The notes under the pieces are model-generated. The model was not told the DNA's origin. It did not search any database and worked only from the letters and a program-made list of their open reading frames with translations. Shown piece by piece: positions 1 through 5,774 of a DNA stretch of 5,774 bases (within the stretch, counting starts at the first letter, position 1; the number at the start of each line of letters is the position of its first letter). Made by a program: the position numbers and the translations under genes. The DNA is taken from NCBI GenBank assembly GCA_030839105.1, contig JAUZEI010000382.1, forward strand, positions 1 through 5,774. The letters are read 5' to 3'. Source of the DNA: Actinomycetota bacterium. Lineage in GTDB: Bacteria > Actinomycetota > Acidimicrobiia > IMCC26256 > PALSA-610.

Positions 1-718
1 CCGCGCACGACATGTGCAGCACGTGGTACCGACCGCCGGTGCGCCGCGCGAGTTGGAGGTCGCGCGCCACGATCGTCGACTCCGCTTCCGCGGGTCGTCC
101 GGGGATCCCGAGGCGCGCCGACCACGCACCCTCGTGCATGTGGCCGCCGCGCACGAGCGTGGGATCCTCCGCGTGTTGCGCGAGCACCGCCCCCGGCAAC
201 GCGGCCGCGTACTCGAAGGCGTGGCGCATGACGAGCGCGTCGGCCACGCAGTCGCCGTCGTCGGTGAAGACGCGGACACCGAGGTCGTACAGCTCGCCCA
301 GCGGCGCGAGCTCGACGCCCTGACGACCTTTCGTGATGCAGCCCGCGGGCCGCACGTCGCACAGGCCGACCGCCCGGGCCCGATCGAAGATCGACTGCAC
401 CACTGCGGCGTCGTCGATCGGCGGATCGGTGTTGGGCATGCAGACGACCGCGGTGCAACCACCCATCGCCGCCGCACGCGACCCGGTCTCGATCGTCTCC
501 GCGTCTTCGCGCCCGGGCTCGCGGAAGTGCACCTGGATGTCGACGAGCCCGGGCGTGACGACACAACCCTCGGCGTCGAGCACGAGCGCGCCCGCCGACG
601 CCGCCAAACCGGCTCCGACTTCGGCGACCGCGCCGTCGATCACGCGCACGTCGCAGTGCCCGCGTTCGCCGTCGGCGTCGAGCACGCGGCCACCCTGGAT
701 CAAGAGCTCCTCAGACAA
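1..718 (-). CDS. pyrC: Dihydroorotase, N-terminal 239 residues (3' end outside window)
   Basis: Class I-type dihydroorotase, the cytoplasmic zinc amidohydrolase that cyclises N-carbamoyl-L-aspartate to dihydroorotate, third step of UMP synthesis. The frame runs open from a TTG at 718-716 to the left edge. Visible family motifs are PGLVD then IQVHFREPG (about residues 55-69), ETIETG, MPNTDP, FTDDG (151-155), AQHAED (180-185) and HVLHMSCA (232-239). These match the metal-binding and substrate-binding segments of the family in order and spacing. His64, Asp153/154, His182 and His235 are present, but the first His of the usual HxH pair is Gln62. The last ligand, a C-terminal Asp, lies beyond the window; the family is about 430 residues, so a little over half is seen. 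TTG is chosen because GGAGG sits 5 nt upstream and no ATG or GTG fits. It overlaps the pyrB end by 8 nt, implying coupled translation. Identity is secure; full activity is less certain because of Gln62. Confidence 0.95.
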   Translation of the reverse strand, partial: MSEELLIQGGRVLDADGERGHCDVRVIDGAVAEVGAGLAASAGALVLDAEGCVVTPGLVDIQVHFREPGREDAETIETGSRAAAMGGCTAVVCMPNTDPPIDDAAVVQSIFDRARAVGLCDVRPAGCITKGRQGVELAPLGELYDLGVRVFTDDGDCVADALVMRHAFEYAAALPGAVLAQHAEDPTLVRGGHMHEGAWSARLGIPGRPAEAESTIVARDLQLARRTGGRYHVLHMSCA

Positions 719-1682
719 TCGGGCCTCCGGAGCCGAGGAGCGCCCACAACACGGCCATGCGGACCGCGACACCGTTCGCGACCTGCTCGGTGACGAGCGA
801 ACGCGCAGAGTCGGCGACCTCGCCCGCGATCTCGATCCCCCGGTTCATCGGACCCGGGTGCATGACGAGCGTGTCGGGCTTGCAGCGAGCCGCCCGCTCG
901 ACGCTGAGCCCCCACCGCGCCGAGTACTCGCGCAGCGTGGGGAACAGCGCCTGGCCGATGCGCTCGCGTTGGATGCGCAACAGGTAGATGACGTCGACGT
1001 CCGAAAGCACGTCGTCGAGATCGCTGGTGACGCGCACTGGCCATCCGTCGAGGCGTTCCGGCATCAGCGTCGGGGGCCCGACAAGGGTCAGCTCGCAACC
1101 GAGCGCGTGGAACGCGGTGACATCGCTGCGCGCAACGCGCGAGTGGCGGATGTCGCCGACGATCGCGATGCGGCAGCCGTCGAGCGACGGGCCGCGGTGG
1201 CGACGCAGGGTGAACGCGTCGAGCAACGCCTGGGTCGGGTGCTCGTGGCAACCGTCGCCCGCGTTGATCACATGCGCCGCGCTCCAAGACGCGACGCGGT
1301 GCGGCGCTCCTGCGGCCGCGTGGCGCACGATGATGGCGTCGACTCCCATCGCGTCGATCGTCTGCACCGTGTCGAGGAGGCTCTCCCCCTTTTTCACGGA
1401 CGACGTGGAGACCGAGAAGTTCATGGTGTCGGCCGAGAGGCGCCTCGACGCGGTCTCGAACGACATGCGGGTGCGCGTCGAATCTTCGTAGAAGAGCGAG
1501 ACGACGGTCTTGCCCCGCAGCGCCGGGACCTTGGGAATGTCGCGCTGCGTCACTTCGAGGAAGGACTCCGTCAGGTCGAGCATCGACTCGATGCCCGCCC
1601 GGCCGCCCAGGTCGTCGACCGAGAGCAGATGCTGCATCCCTGTCGTCATCGGGGCTGTCGTGCTCGTCGCCACCGGCGTCAT
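711..1682 (-). CDS. pyrB: Aspartate carbamoyltransferase catalytic chain
   Basis: Catalytic subunit of aspartate transcarbamoylase, which condenses carbamoyl phosphate with L-aspartate, the second step of pyrimidine synthesis, in the cytoplasm. The protein is 323 residues, normal for the family. The carbamoyl-phosphate loop STRTR (68-72) followed by MSFE, the KKGES loop (97-101), Arg120-His121 and HPTQALLD (148-155) mark the N-terminal domain. The aspartate domain shows [12 protein letters not shown] (175-186), HPGPMNRG (275-282) and QVANGV (300-305). All expected active-site segments are present. The start at 1682 is chosen because its ATG overlaps the pyrR stop (ATGA) and GGGAGGAG lies 8 nt upstream. 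This gives about 15 extra residues before the MQHLL where many homologues begin. pyrC starts 8 nt inside its 3' end. No regulatory chain gene (pyrI) is visible. The neighbouring dihydroorotase could be a physical partner, as in Aquifex, but that is inference. Confidence 0.97.
   Translation of the reverse strand: MTPVATSTTAPMTTGMQHLLSVDDLGGRAGIESMLDLTESFLEVTQRDIPKVPALRGKTVVSLFYEDSTRTRMSFETASRRLSADTMNFSVSTSSVKKGESLLDTVQTIDAMGVDAIIVRHAAAGAPHRVASWSAAHVINAGDGCHEHPTQALLDAFTLRRHRGPSLDGCRIAIVGDIRHSRVARSDVTAFHALGCELTLVGPPTLMPERLDGWPVRVTSDLDDVLSDVDVIYLLRIQRERIGQALFPTLREYSARWGLSVERAARCKPDTLVMHPGPMNRGIEIAGEVADSARSLVTEQVANGVAVRMAVLWALLGSGGPIV
724..728 (-). promoter_or_regulatory. Ribosome binding site of pyrC
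   Basis: GGAGG on the minus strand inside the last codons of pyrB, 5 nt before the TTG at 718. It decides the non-ATG start of pyrC and places it 8 nt inside pyrB. Confidence 0.7.
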
Positions 1683-2356
1683 CGGTGCGGCTCCTCCCGC
1701 TCGGGAACACCCCAAAGGTCGACTCCGTCGTCGCCGTCGACCTCGGCCAACCGCACCCGCACGTCCTCGCTGGACCGGGTCGGGAGGTTCTTGCCGACGT
1801 AGTCGGCCCGCAGCGGCAGCTCCCGGTGGCCGCGGTCGACCAGGACGGCGAGTTGCACGGCGCGGGGCCGGCCGAGCTCGTGCAGCGCGTCGAGCGCCGC
1901 CCGGGCGGTGCGGCCGGTGAAGAGCACGTCGTCGACGAGCACCACGACCTTGCCCGAGATGCTCGGCACCTCGGTCGGGCCGAGGGGTGCGACCGGTCGT
2001 AGACCGATGTCGTCGCGATAGAACGCGACGTCGAGTACCCCCACCGCGGGCTCGACCTCCTCGAACGAGGCGATCGCGGCCGCGATCCGGTGCGCGAGGG
2101 TGACGCCGCGGGTGTACAGGCCCACCAGGACCACTTCGTCGGCGCCGTGATTGCGCTCGACGATCTCGTGGGCGATCCGGGTCAGCGCCCGGCGCAGGTC
2201 GGCGGCGTCGAAGACGTGGGTACGCAGGACCGATGCATCGACGTCGCCGGGGCCGGGGCCACGGCCGTCGCCGGGTGCGGGGAGGGTGCCTGCCTCGGGA
2301 ACGACCGGACTGCGCTCGTCGCGCGCGTCTGGTTCACCGGCCTGCAGGGGCGACAT
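1679..2356 (-). CDS. pyrR: Bifunctional PyrR: pyr operon RNA-binding regulator / uracil phosphoribosyltransferase family
   Basis: PyrR senses UMP/UTP and binds pyr mRNA to lower expression of pyrimidine genes; many members also have uracil phosphoribosyltransferase activity. The protein is 225 residues. The core from about residue 46 matches the family throughout: [15 protein letters not shown] (55-69), [16 protein letters not shown] (108-116), the PRPP-binding loop [13 protein letters not shown] (138-150) and [20 protein letters not shown] (171-190). Residues corresponding to the RNA-binding surface of Bacillus PyrR (Thr59, His63, Arg178, Arg183, Lys189) are kept. Unusual is a roughly 45-residue N-terminal extension rich in Pro, Gly, Asp and Glu, probably disordered. 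The ATG at 2356 is preferred over the in-frame TTG at 2362 because GGAGGAG ends 6 nt before the ATG but directly abuts the TTG. It follows the transglutaminase gene after 36 nt, overlaps pyrB by 4 nt, and has a PyrR-type hairpin beside its ribosome binding site, suggesting autoregulation. Confidence 0.96.
   Translation of the reverse strand: MSPLQAGEPDARDERSPVVPEAGTLPAPGDGRGPGPGDVDASVLRTHVFDAADLRRALTRIAHEIVERNHGADEVVLVGLYTRGVTLAHRIAAAIASFEEVEPAVGVLDVAFYRDDIGLRPVAPLGPTEVPSISGKVVVLVDDVLFTGRTARAALDALHELGRPRAVQLAVLVDRGHRELPLRADYVGKNLPTRSSEDVRVRLAEVDGDDGVDLWGVPEREEPHR
1691..1698 (-). promoter_or_regulatory. Ribosome binding site of pyrB
   Basis: GGGAGGAG on the minus strand within the last codons of pyrR, 8 nt before the ATG at 1682. 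It favours that ATG over an upstream in-frame candidate at 1715 and the downstream ATGs at 1649 and 1637. Confidence 0.7.
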
Positions 2357-2362
2357 CGCCAA

Positions 2363-2369
2363 CTCCTCC
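2363..2369 (-). promoter_or_regulatory. Ribosome binding site of pyrR
   Basis: GGAGGAG on the minus strand, 6 nt before the ATG at 2356 and 2 nt downstream of the putative PyrR-binding hairpin. It fixes the pyrR start and is placed where bound PyrR could hinder ribosome access. Confidence 0.75.
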
Positions 2370-2371
2370 GT

Positions 2372-2391
2372 AGGGACCTCACGGGATCCCC
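2372..2391 (-). promoter_or_regulatory. Putative PyrR-binding hairpin in the pyrR leader
   Basis: On the minus strand GGGA (2390-2387) pairs with UCCC (2376-2373), with a possible extra G-U pair at 2391/2372. U2386 is bulged, CC (2385-2384) pairs with GG (2378-2377), and the loop is CGUGA (2383-2379). The stretch 2388-2375 matches the PyrR binding-loop consensus as I recall it from Bacillus (ARUCCNGNGAGGYU) at all but the two outermost positions, and those change together from A-U to G-C, keeping the pair. It lies between the upstream stop codon and the pyrR ribosome binding site. Only 15 nt separate it from the ATG and no U-run follows, so an attenuator is unlikely. Translational repression, as described for mycobacterial PyrR, fits better. 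The match is seen; the function is inferred. Confidence 0.72.
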
Positions 2392-2392
2392 T

Positions 2393-4273
2393 TCACGGTC
2401 GCAGCGAGGTTAGCACCGAGTCGGCATCGGCCCGATCCGTTTCCGGCGCGCCGTTCGCCGAGTACAGGTCGGCATCCAGGGTGTCGCCGACCCGCGCCAG
2501 ACGATCGTCACCGAGCCGTTGGCCGAGTGCGAGCGCGTACTCCCGAGGGGTCTCGGCCGGGTCCCGGGCCCGTCCCGCCTTGCGGCCCGCGCGCTCGAGG
2601 CGGTGCAGCGCGCTCGCGCTCCAGGACGCGCGCCGGGCCCGGCGGCGGCGGAGCACGGCCACGATCTCGGGGCTCGCGACCGCGAGGAGGATGACGAGTG
2701 AGATCGTGATCGCGAGCGGTACCGCGTTGCGCCGCGCGTCGCTCAACCACGAGCCACCCGCGTGCGCGTCGCCCGCGAGCGGCACGGAGGCGGTGGGATC
2801 GAAGCCCTGCCAACCGATGCCCGGGAAATAGACCTCCGTCCACGCGTGCGCGTCTCGCTCGCGGACCAGGAACCGGCCCGTGAGCGAATCGCGCGAGCCC
2901 GGAACGAATCCGGTCACCAGCCGGGCGGGTATCCCCGCGGCGCGCGCCATCATGACGAGACTGCTGGCGATCTGCTCGCACCAACCGACCCGGGTGTGGA
3001 ACAAGAAGTCGTCGACGACGTCCACTCCGGACGGAGACAGCGGCGCGTTCAGGGAGTATTGGGTGTTGGCGCCCAGCCAGCTCTCGAATGCCCTGACCTT
3101 GTCGAAACGGTTCGTGGCGCCGGCCGCGATCTGCTGCGCCAGCTCTCGCACGCGCGGGGTGGTCGTGCCGTCGTTGACCGACAGATACGACTGGGTGATC
3201 TGCGGCGGCGTCGCGACGGCGGCGGGCGCGCGCAGCGCGACCTCGGTCACGGGGAGACTGCGACTCGTGACCGTGTAGACGGCTCCCTTGCCGAAACCGG
3301 AATCGGATCCGTCCAATCCGCGGTAGATGTCGGCACCCGCCACGCGCAAGGTGCCGTCGGGCTTGCGGATGACCTGCTTGTCGGTCTCCACCGCGCGGGC
3401 GCTCGGCGCCGCGAAGACCACATTCGAGTACGTGGTCTCGACGTGAAATGTCTGGCGAAACTCCTTGCCGTCGCGCGCGGAGCGGTTGTAGACCTCGGGC
3501 GCGATGTCGATCCGGGTGCCGACGCGCGTGACCGAATCGTCGGGCACGGGATCGTCGCCGAGACTGTTCGTCCACGCGCTGTCGGTCGAGGAGTAGACGT
3601 TGAAGGTCTCGCCGCGCCAGAAGTCAGGGTGGGCGGCGTCGACGGTGAGGACAACCGAGTTCGACAGCCGCGGGCGCGAGGTCAGGCTGAGCTGATCGCC
3701 CGACAGAAGCGACGACGTCGCGTCGGCGCGATCACCGATCGTCGGCTGCAGACCGGGCCACACGTGCCGTCCGAGGCGGTTCGTCACCGTCGGCACGAGC
3801 GCCACCGCCGTCACCACGACGACGAGTGAGATCAAGGCGCCGACGCGCGCAGTCTCGGTCAGTCGGTTCGGTAGGGACGAGCCACCCTCGAGCACGGGCG
3901 CGACCTCGGCATCGGCCCGATCGACCAGAACGAGCGTGAGCATCGTTCCCGCGGCCCAGATGACGAGCAGCCAACTTCGATCGACTCCCGCGTAGGACGC
4001 GTGGCGCAGGGCGATGAGACCACCGAGGCCGAGGAGCACGACCGTTGCGCGACGCGTCGGGATCGACGGCAGGGCCAGCACACCGAGCACGGCCGCGACG
4101 ACACCGGCCAGCGCGCCGACGATCCACGGAAGATGGGAACGTTCGGCCGCGATACCGCCGACCGAGCCGAGCGCGATCGCGGCGGGGACGGAGACGACGC
4201 GGTACGCGGGCGCGACGCGCCGTACGCGGGGCGCGGTGTCGACCGACCGGAAGGCGTCGCCACGCAGGCTCAC
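2393..4273 (-). CDS. Membrane-anchored transglutaminase-like protein (TgpA type)
   Basis: Membrane protein of 626 residues with an extracytoplasmic transglutaminase-like (papain-fold) domain. A basic N-terminus is followed by five likely membrane helices (about 26-43, 50-70, 76-92, 101-117, 144-164), a large outer region (165-515), a sixth helix (517-541) closed by RRRRARR, and a cytoplasmic tail with a short DUF4129-like stretch (about 575-605). The catalytic triad is intact: Cys432 in GWCEQ, His477 in DAHAWTEV and Asp492 in GFDPT, with the usual AAGIPARLVTGF after the Cys. Family members are presumed cysteine proteases or transglutaminases acting on envelope proteins; the substrate is unknown. 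GTG at 4273 is chosen because it overlaps the DUF58 stop (GTGA) with AGAGG 7 nt upstream; an in-frame TTG at 4297 is less likely. It completes the moxR-DUF58-transglutaminase cluster, and pyrR begins 36 nt after its stop. Confidence 0.9.
   Translation of the reverse strand: MSLRGDAFRSVDTAPRVRRVAPAYRVVSVPAAIALGSVGGIAAERSHLPWIVGALAGVVAAVLGVLALPSIPTRRATVVLLGLGGLIALRHASYAGVDRSWLLVIWAAGTMLTLVLVDRADAEVAPVLEGGSSLPNRLTETARVGALISLVVVVTAVALVPTVTNRLGRHVWPGLQPTIGDRADATSSLLSGDQLSLTSRPRLSNSVVLTVDAAHPDFWRGETFNVYSSTDSAWTNSLGDDPVPDDSVTRVGTRIDIAPEVYNRSARDGKEFRQTFHVETTYSNVVFAAPSARAVETDKQVIRKPDGTLRVAGADIYRGLDGSDSGFGKGAVYTVTSRSLPVTEVALRAPAAVATPPQITQSYLSVNDGTTTPRVRELAQQIAAGATNRFDKVRAFESWLGANTQYSLNAPLSPSGVDVVDDFLFHTRVGWCEQIASSLVMMARAAGIPARLVTGFVPGSRDSLTGRFLVRERDAHAWTEVYFPGIGWQGFDPTASVPLAGDAHAGGSWLSDARRNAVPLAITISLVILLAVASPEIVAVLRRRRARRASWSASALHRLERAGRKAGRARDPAETPREYALALGQRLGDDRLARVGDTLDADLYSANGAPETDRADADSVLTSLRP
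2407..2415 (-). promoter_or_regulatory. Possible extended -10 promoter for pyrR-pyrB-pyrC
   Basis: TGC followed by TAACCT (minus strand, 2415-2407) fits the extended -10 pattern TGNTANNNT. It lies in the last codons of the transglutaminase gene, 51 nt before the pyrR ATG. Transcription would start near 2400 and yield a short leader beginning about 9 nt before the PyrR-type hairpin. No good -35 hexamer is seen at the usual spacing. Such motifs arise by chance, so this is tentative and rests mainly on its position. Confidence 0.3.
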
Positions 4274-5268
4274 GCCTGCACCTCTTCCACCGGCCAACCA
4301 TCGGGAGGCGCGGCCGGGAAACCCGGCGCGGCGCGCGCGAGCCGGCGTCCGAGATCGCGCGCGTCGGCGACCATCTCACCTACCGAGGTGCCGTCCTCGC
4401 ACGTCCCGCACCACACGACGCCACCCGCGGCCAGCGTGGCCGTCCCGATACCGGCGGCGCGGCTTGCAGCGGCTTCCGGGGCACTCCCGCGCAGGTCGAC
4501 GACGAGCGCGACCCCCAGAGCGGGCGGAGGTTCGTGCTCGCGCACGACGATCTCGCCGCGCCGAGCGCTCGTGGGCCAGTGGACGAGGCGCGCCGGATCA
4601 CCGGGCGCGTAGGGGCGCACGGCGCGCACCGTGTCGCCGCCGCCGTTCATCACGAGCGGTGAGCCGACGGAGAACATCTCGTCGGGGACGGGGTACAGCA
4701 CCGCGGCGGCGACGCTCGGGCGCGGCGCGACGACGATCGGCGCGGGCAGACGCACGCGCACCGTACGGGTCCGGACGAAGACACCGAGCGGCGCGGACGT
4801 GCGGAGCTGGACGCGCACGGATCGGAACTCTCCGCGGCGGGCCGCGGTGTGCGGGAGGTGCCCGTCGGTGGGCGCCGAGGTTCGCCACCACGTGCCGGAG
4901 GGGTCGAGCGCGCGCACGTCGAGTCGCGCCGCGCGCCCTCTGATCTCGATCCGGAGCTCCAGCGCGTCGCCCACGGTCGCGTCGGTCGGCGCGACCGCCG
5001 AGACGGACAGGCGAGCCAGCGAGAGGATCGGCCACACGATGCCGACGCCGAAGAGTGTGAACGCGAAGACGCCTACGGCAACGACGGCTTGCTGACCGGT
5101 GGCAGCGCCCGCGGCCACTCCGTACGCGCCGAGTGTGAACAGCACGATCGACGTGAGCGTCAGGTCGCCGGGACCCTGGTGCACCGCACCACTTCCCCGC
5201 AGCGCGACGCCGGGTCCTCGCCCGGCGAGCGCGGCGTCGCCGGACGCGCGCGGCGGCGGTTGACTCAC
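4270..5268 (-). CDS. DUF58 domain-containing membrane protein
   Basis: Protein of 332 residues with two membrane helices near the N-terminus (about 36-55 and 62-83), a beta-rich middle region and the DUF58 signature. The diagnostic motif is VRPYAPGDPARLVHW followed by PTSARRGE (217-239), preceded by TSAPLGVF (157-164), the family's short Pro/Gly turn. The following LGVALVVDLRGS segment resembles the first strand of a von Willebrand A fold, but the metal site is incomplete: Asp258 and Ser262 are there, with Arg260 where Ser is usual. Two cysteines form a CxxC at 287-290. DUF58 proteins are regular partners of MoxR ATPases; their biochemical role is not established. The GTG at 5268 lies 10 nt after the moxR stop, but its ribosome binding site is weak (AGG only), so an internal GTG nearer the first helix is possible. 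The 3' end overlaps the transglutaminase gene by 4 nt. Confidence 0.9.
   Translation of the reverse strand: MSQPPPRASGDAALAGRGPGVALRGSGAVHQGPGDLTLTSIVLFTLGAYGVAAGAATGQQAVVAVGVFAFTLFGVGIVWPILSLARLSVSAVAPTDATVGDALELRIEIRGRAARLDVRALDPSGTWWRTSAPTDGHLPHTAARRGEFRSVRVQLRTSAPLGVFVRTRTVRVRLPAPIVVAPRPSVAAAVLYPVPDEMFSVGSPLVMNGGGDTVRAVRPYAPGDPARLVHWPTSARRGEIVVREHEPPPALGVALVVDLRGSAPEAAASRAAGIGTATLAAGGVVWCGTCEDGTSVGEMVADARDLGRRLARAAPGFPAAPPDGWPVEEVQA
4281..4285 (-). promoter_or_regulatory. Ribosome binding site of the transglutaminase gene
   Basis: AGAGG on the minus strand, 7 nt before the GTG at 4273, inside the final codons of the DUF58 gene. It supports the GTGA-overlap start. Confidence 0.55.
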
Positions 5269-5278
5269 CGATGCCTGA

Positions 5279-5774
5279 TCACTGGTTCGGAGCGGCGATG
5301 CGTTCCACGATGTCGGAGATCACGCGGCCGCCGGCCGCGATGTCCACGCCGCTTGCGAGCACGATGCGATGCGCGAGCGACGCCGGCGCGACGGCCTTCA
5401 CGTCGTCGGGCGACACGAAGTCGCGACCCATCACCGTCGCGTGGGCCTGGGCCGCGCGCAGGAGGCTGAGACTCGCGCGCGGCGATGCGCCGAGCGCGAC
5501 CCCGGGATGGTTCCGGGTCGCGTCGGCGACATCGAGCACGTAATCGAGGACGGAGTGCGCGCAGTGCACGTGGCGGACCGCGTGCATCACGTCGGCGAGC
5601 TCGGCCGGTGTGGTCACCGGCTCGATGTCGTCGAGGGCCTCGACACCGCCCCCGCCGCTCAGGATCTGGCGCTCCGCCTCGCGTCCGGGTCGCCCGATCG
5701 TGCAGACCATGGCGAACCGATCGAGCTGGCTGTCGGGGAGCGGGAATGTTCCGGCATGGCCGAAGGGATTCTCG
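5279..5774 (-). CDS. MoxR-family AAA+ ATPase, C-terminal 164 residues (5' end outside window)
   Basis: C-terminal part of a MoxR-type AAA+ ATPase, a cytoplasmic chaperone-like enzyme that remodels or activates partner proteins using ATP. The frame enters at the right edge with ENPFGHAGTFPLPDSQLDRF (fragment residues 1-20). This is the MoxR segment from the sensor 1 Asn through the LDRF that carries the likely arginine finger (Arg19). The lid domain follows, with GASPRASLSLLRAAQAHA (95-112; Arg99 is the likely sensor 2) and the typical RDFVSPDDVKAVAP. Walker A and B lie outside the window. The stop at 5281-5279 is 10 nt before the DUF58 GTG, so the two are surely co-transcribed. The family assignment is firm; MoxR subfamily and substrate cannot be told from the fragment. 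Confidence 0.94.
   Translation of the reverse strand, partial: ENPFGHAGTFPLPDSQLDRFAMVCTIGRPGREAERQILSGGGGVEALDDIEPVTTPAELADVMHAVRHVHCAHSVLDYVLDVADATRNHPGVALGASPRASLSLLRAAQAHATVMGRDFVSPDDVKAVAPASLAHRIVLASGVDIAAGGRVISDIVERIAAPNQ

Noticed and set aside
1637..1649. Internal ATGs at 1649 or 1637 as the pyrB start
   Set aside because: They would match the usual family N-terminus, but the ATG at 1682 has a strong ribosome binding site at good spacing and the ATGA overlap with pyrR.
700..1710. Overlapping 336-codon minus-strand frame parallel to pyrB
   Set aside because: Frame-shifted copy of pyrB reading, Arg-rich and without motifs; the pyrB frame carries every active-site segment.
333..1802. 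Long plus-strand open frame (489 codons) opposite pyrB and pyrC
   Set aside because: An antisense shadow caused by high GC. Its translation is Arg/Ala-rich with no family resemblance, while the minus strand encodes well-conserved PyrB and PyrC across the same bases.
2387..2390. Palindrome GGGATCCC at 2383-2390 as an operator
   Set aside because: It is short and is better explained as part of the PyrR-type hairpin; no second half-site or repeat was found.
2372..2391. Reading the pyrR leader hairpin as a Rho-independent terminator for the upstream cluster
   Set aside because: The stem is short and bulged and no U-run follows; the pyrR ribosome binding site begins 2 nt later.
2762..3829. Long plus-strand open frame (355 codons) opposite the transglutaminase gene
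   Set aside because: Low-complexity Arg/Gly/Asp/Val composition with no motif, lying across the catalytic core of an intact transglutaminase on the other strand.

Overview
The window is compact, very GC-rich DNA with every convincing gene on the minus strand. Strong GGAGG-type ribosome binding sites, GTG and TTG starts, 4-nt stop/start overlaps and proteins closest to actinobacterial families point to an actinomycete. I suspect an Acidimicrobiia-like lineage, but the sequence alone cannot fix the class. No RNA gene, mobile element, CRISPR array or sign of recent transfer was seen. Coding density is close to 100%, and no stretch over 300 bases lacks a gene.

Reading with transcription (right to left), the first block is the C-terminal part of a MoxR-type AAA+ ATPase (5774-5279), a DUF58 membrane protein (5268-4270) and a membrane-anchored transglutaminase-like protein of the TgpA type (4273-2393). 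This is the well-known MoxR / DUF58 / transglutaminase cluster, thought to act in chaperone-assisted envelope processes. The gap is 10 nt between moxR and the DUF58 gene, and the next pair overlap by 4 nt (GTGA).

The second block follows after 36 nt and is the start of a de novo pyrimidine operon: pyrR (2356-1679), pyrB (1682-711) and the 5' part of pyrC (718 to the left edge). pyrR and pyrB overlap by 4 nt (ATGA) and pyrB and pyrC by 8 nt, so the three are probably translationally coupled. The 36-nt junction holds the most informative non-coding element, a small hairpin at 2391-2372 that fits the known PyrR-binding loop and lies 2 nt from the pyrR ribosome binding site. With no room for a terminator/antiterminator, the likely logic is UMP-dependent PyrR binding that blocks pyrR translation and, through coupling, pyrB and pyrC. 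A possible extended -10 promoter lies just upstream, inside the 3' end of the transglutaminase gene.

The gene content is conventional and I see no undescribed system. The points worth a second look are the PyrR hairpin and its placement, and the dihydroorotase, whose first metal-binding histidine in the HxH motif is replaced by glutamine while the other visible ligands are kept.
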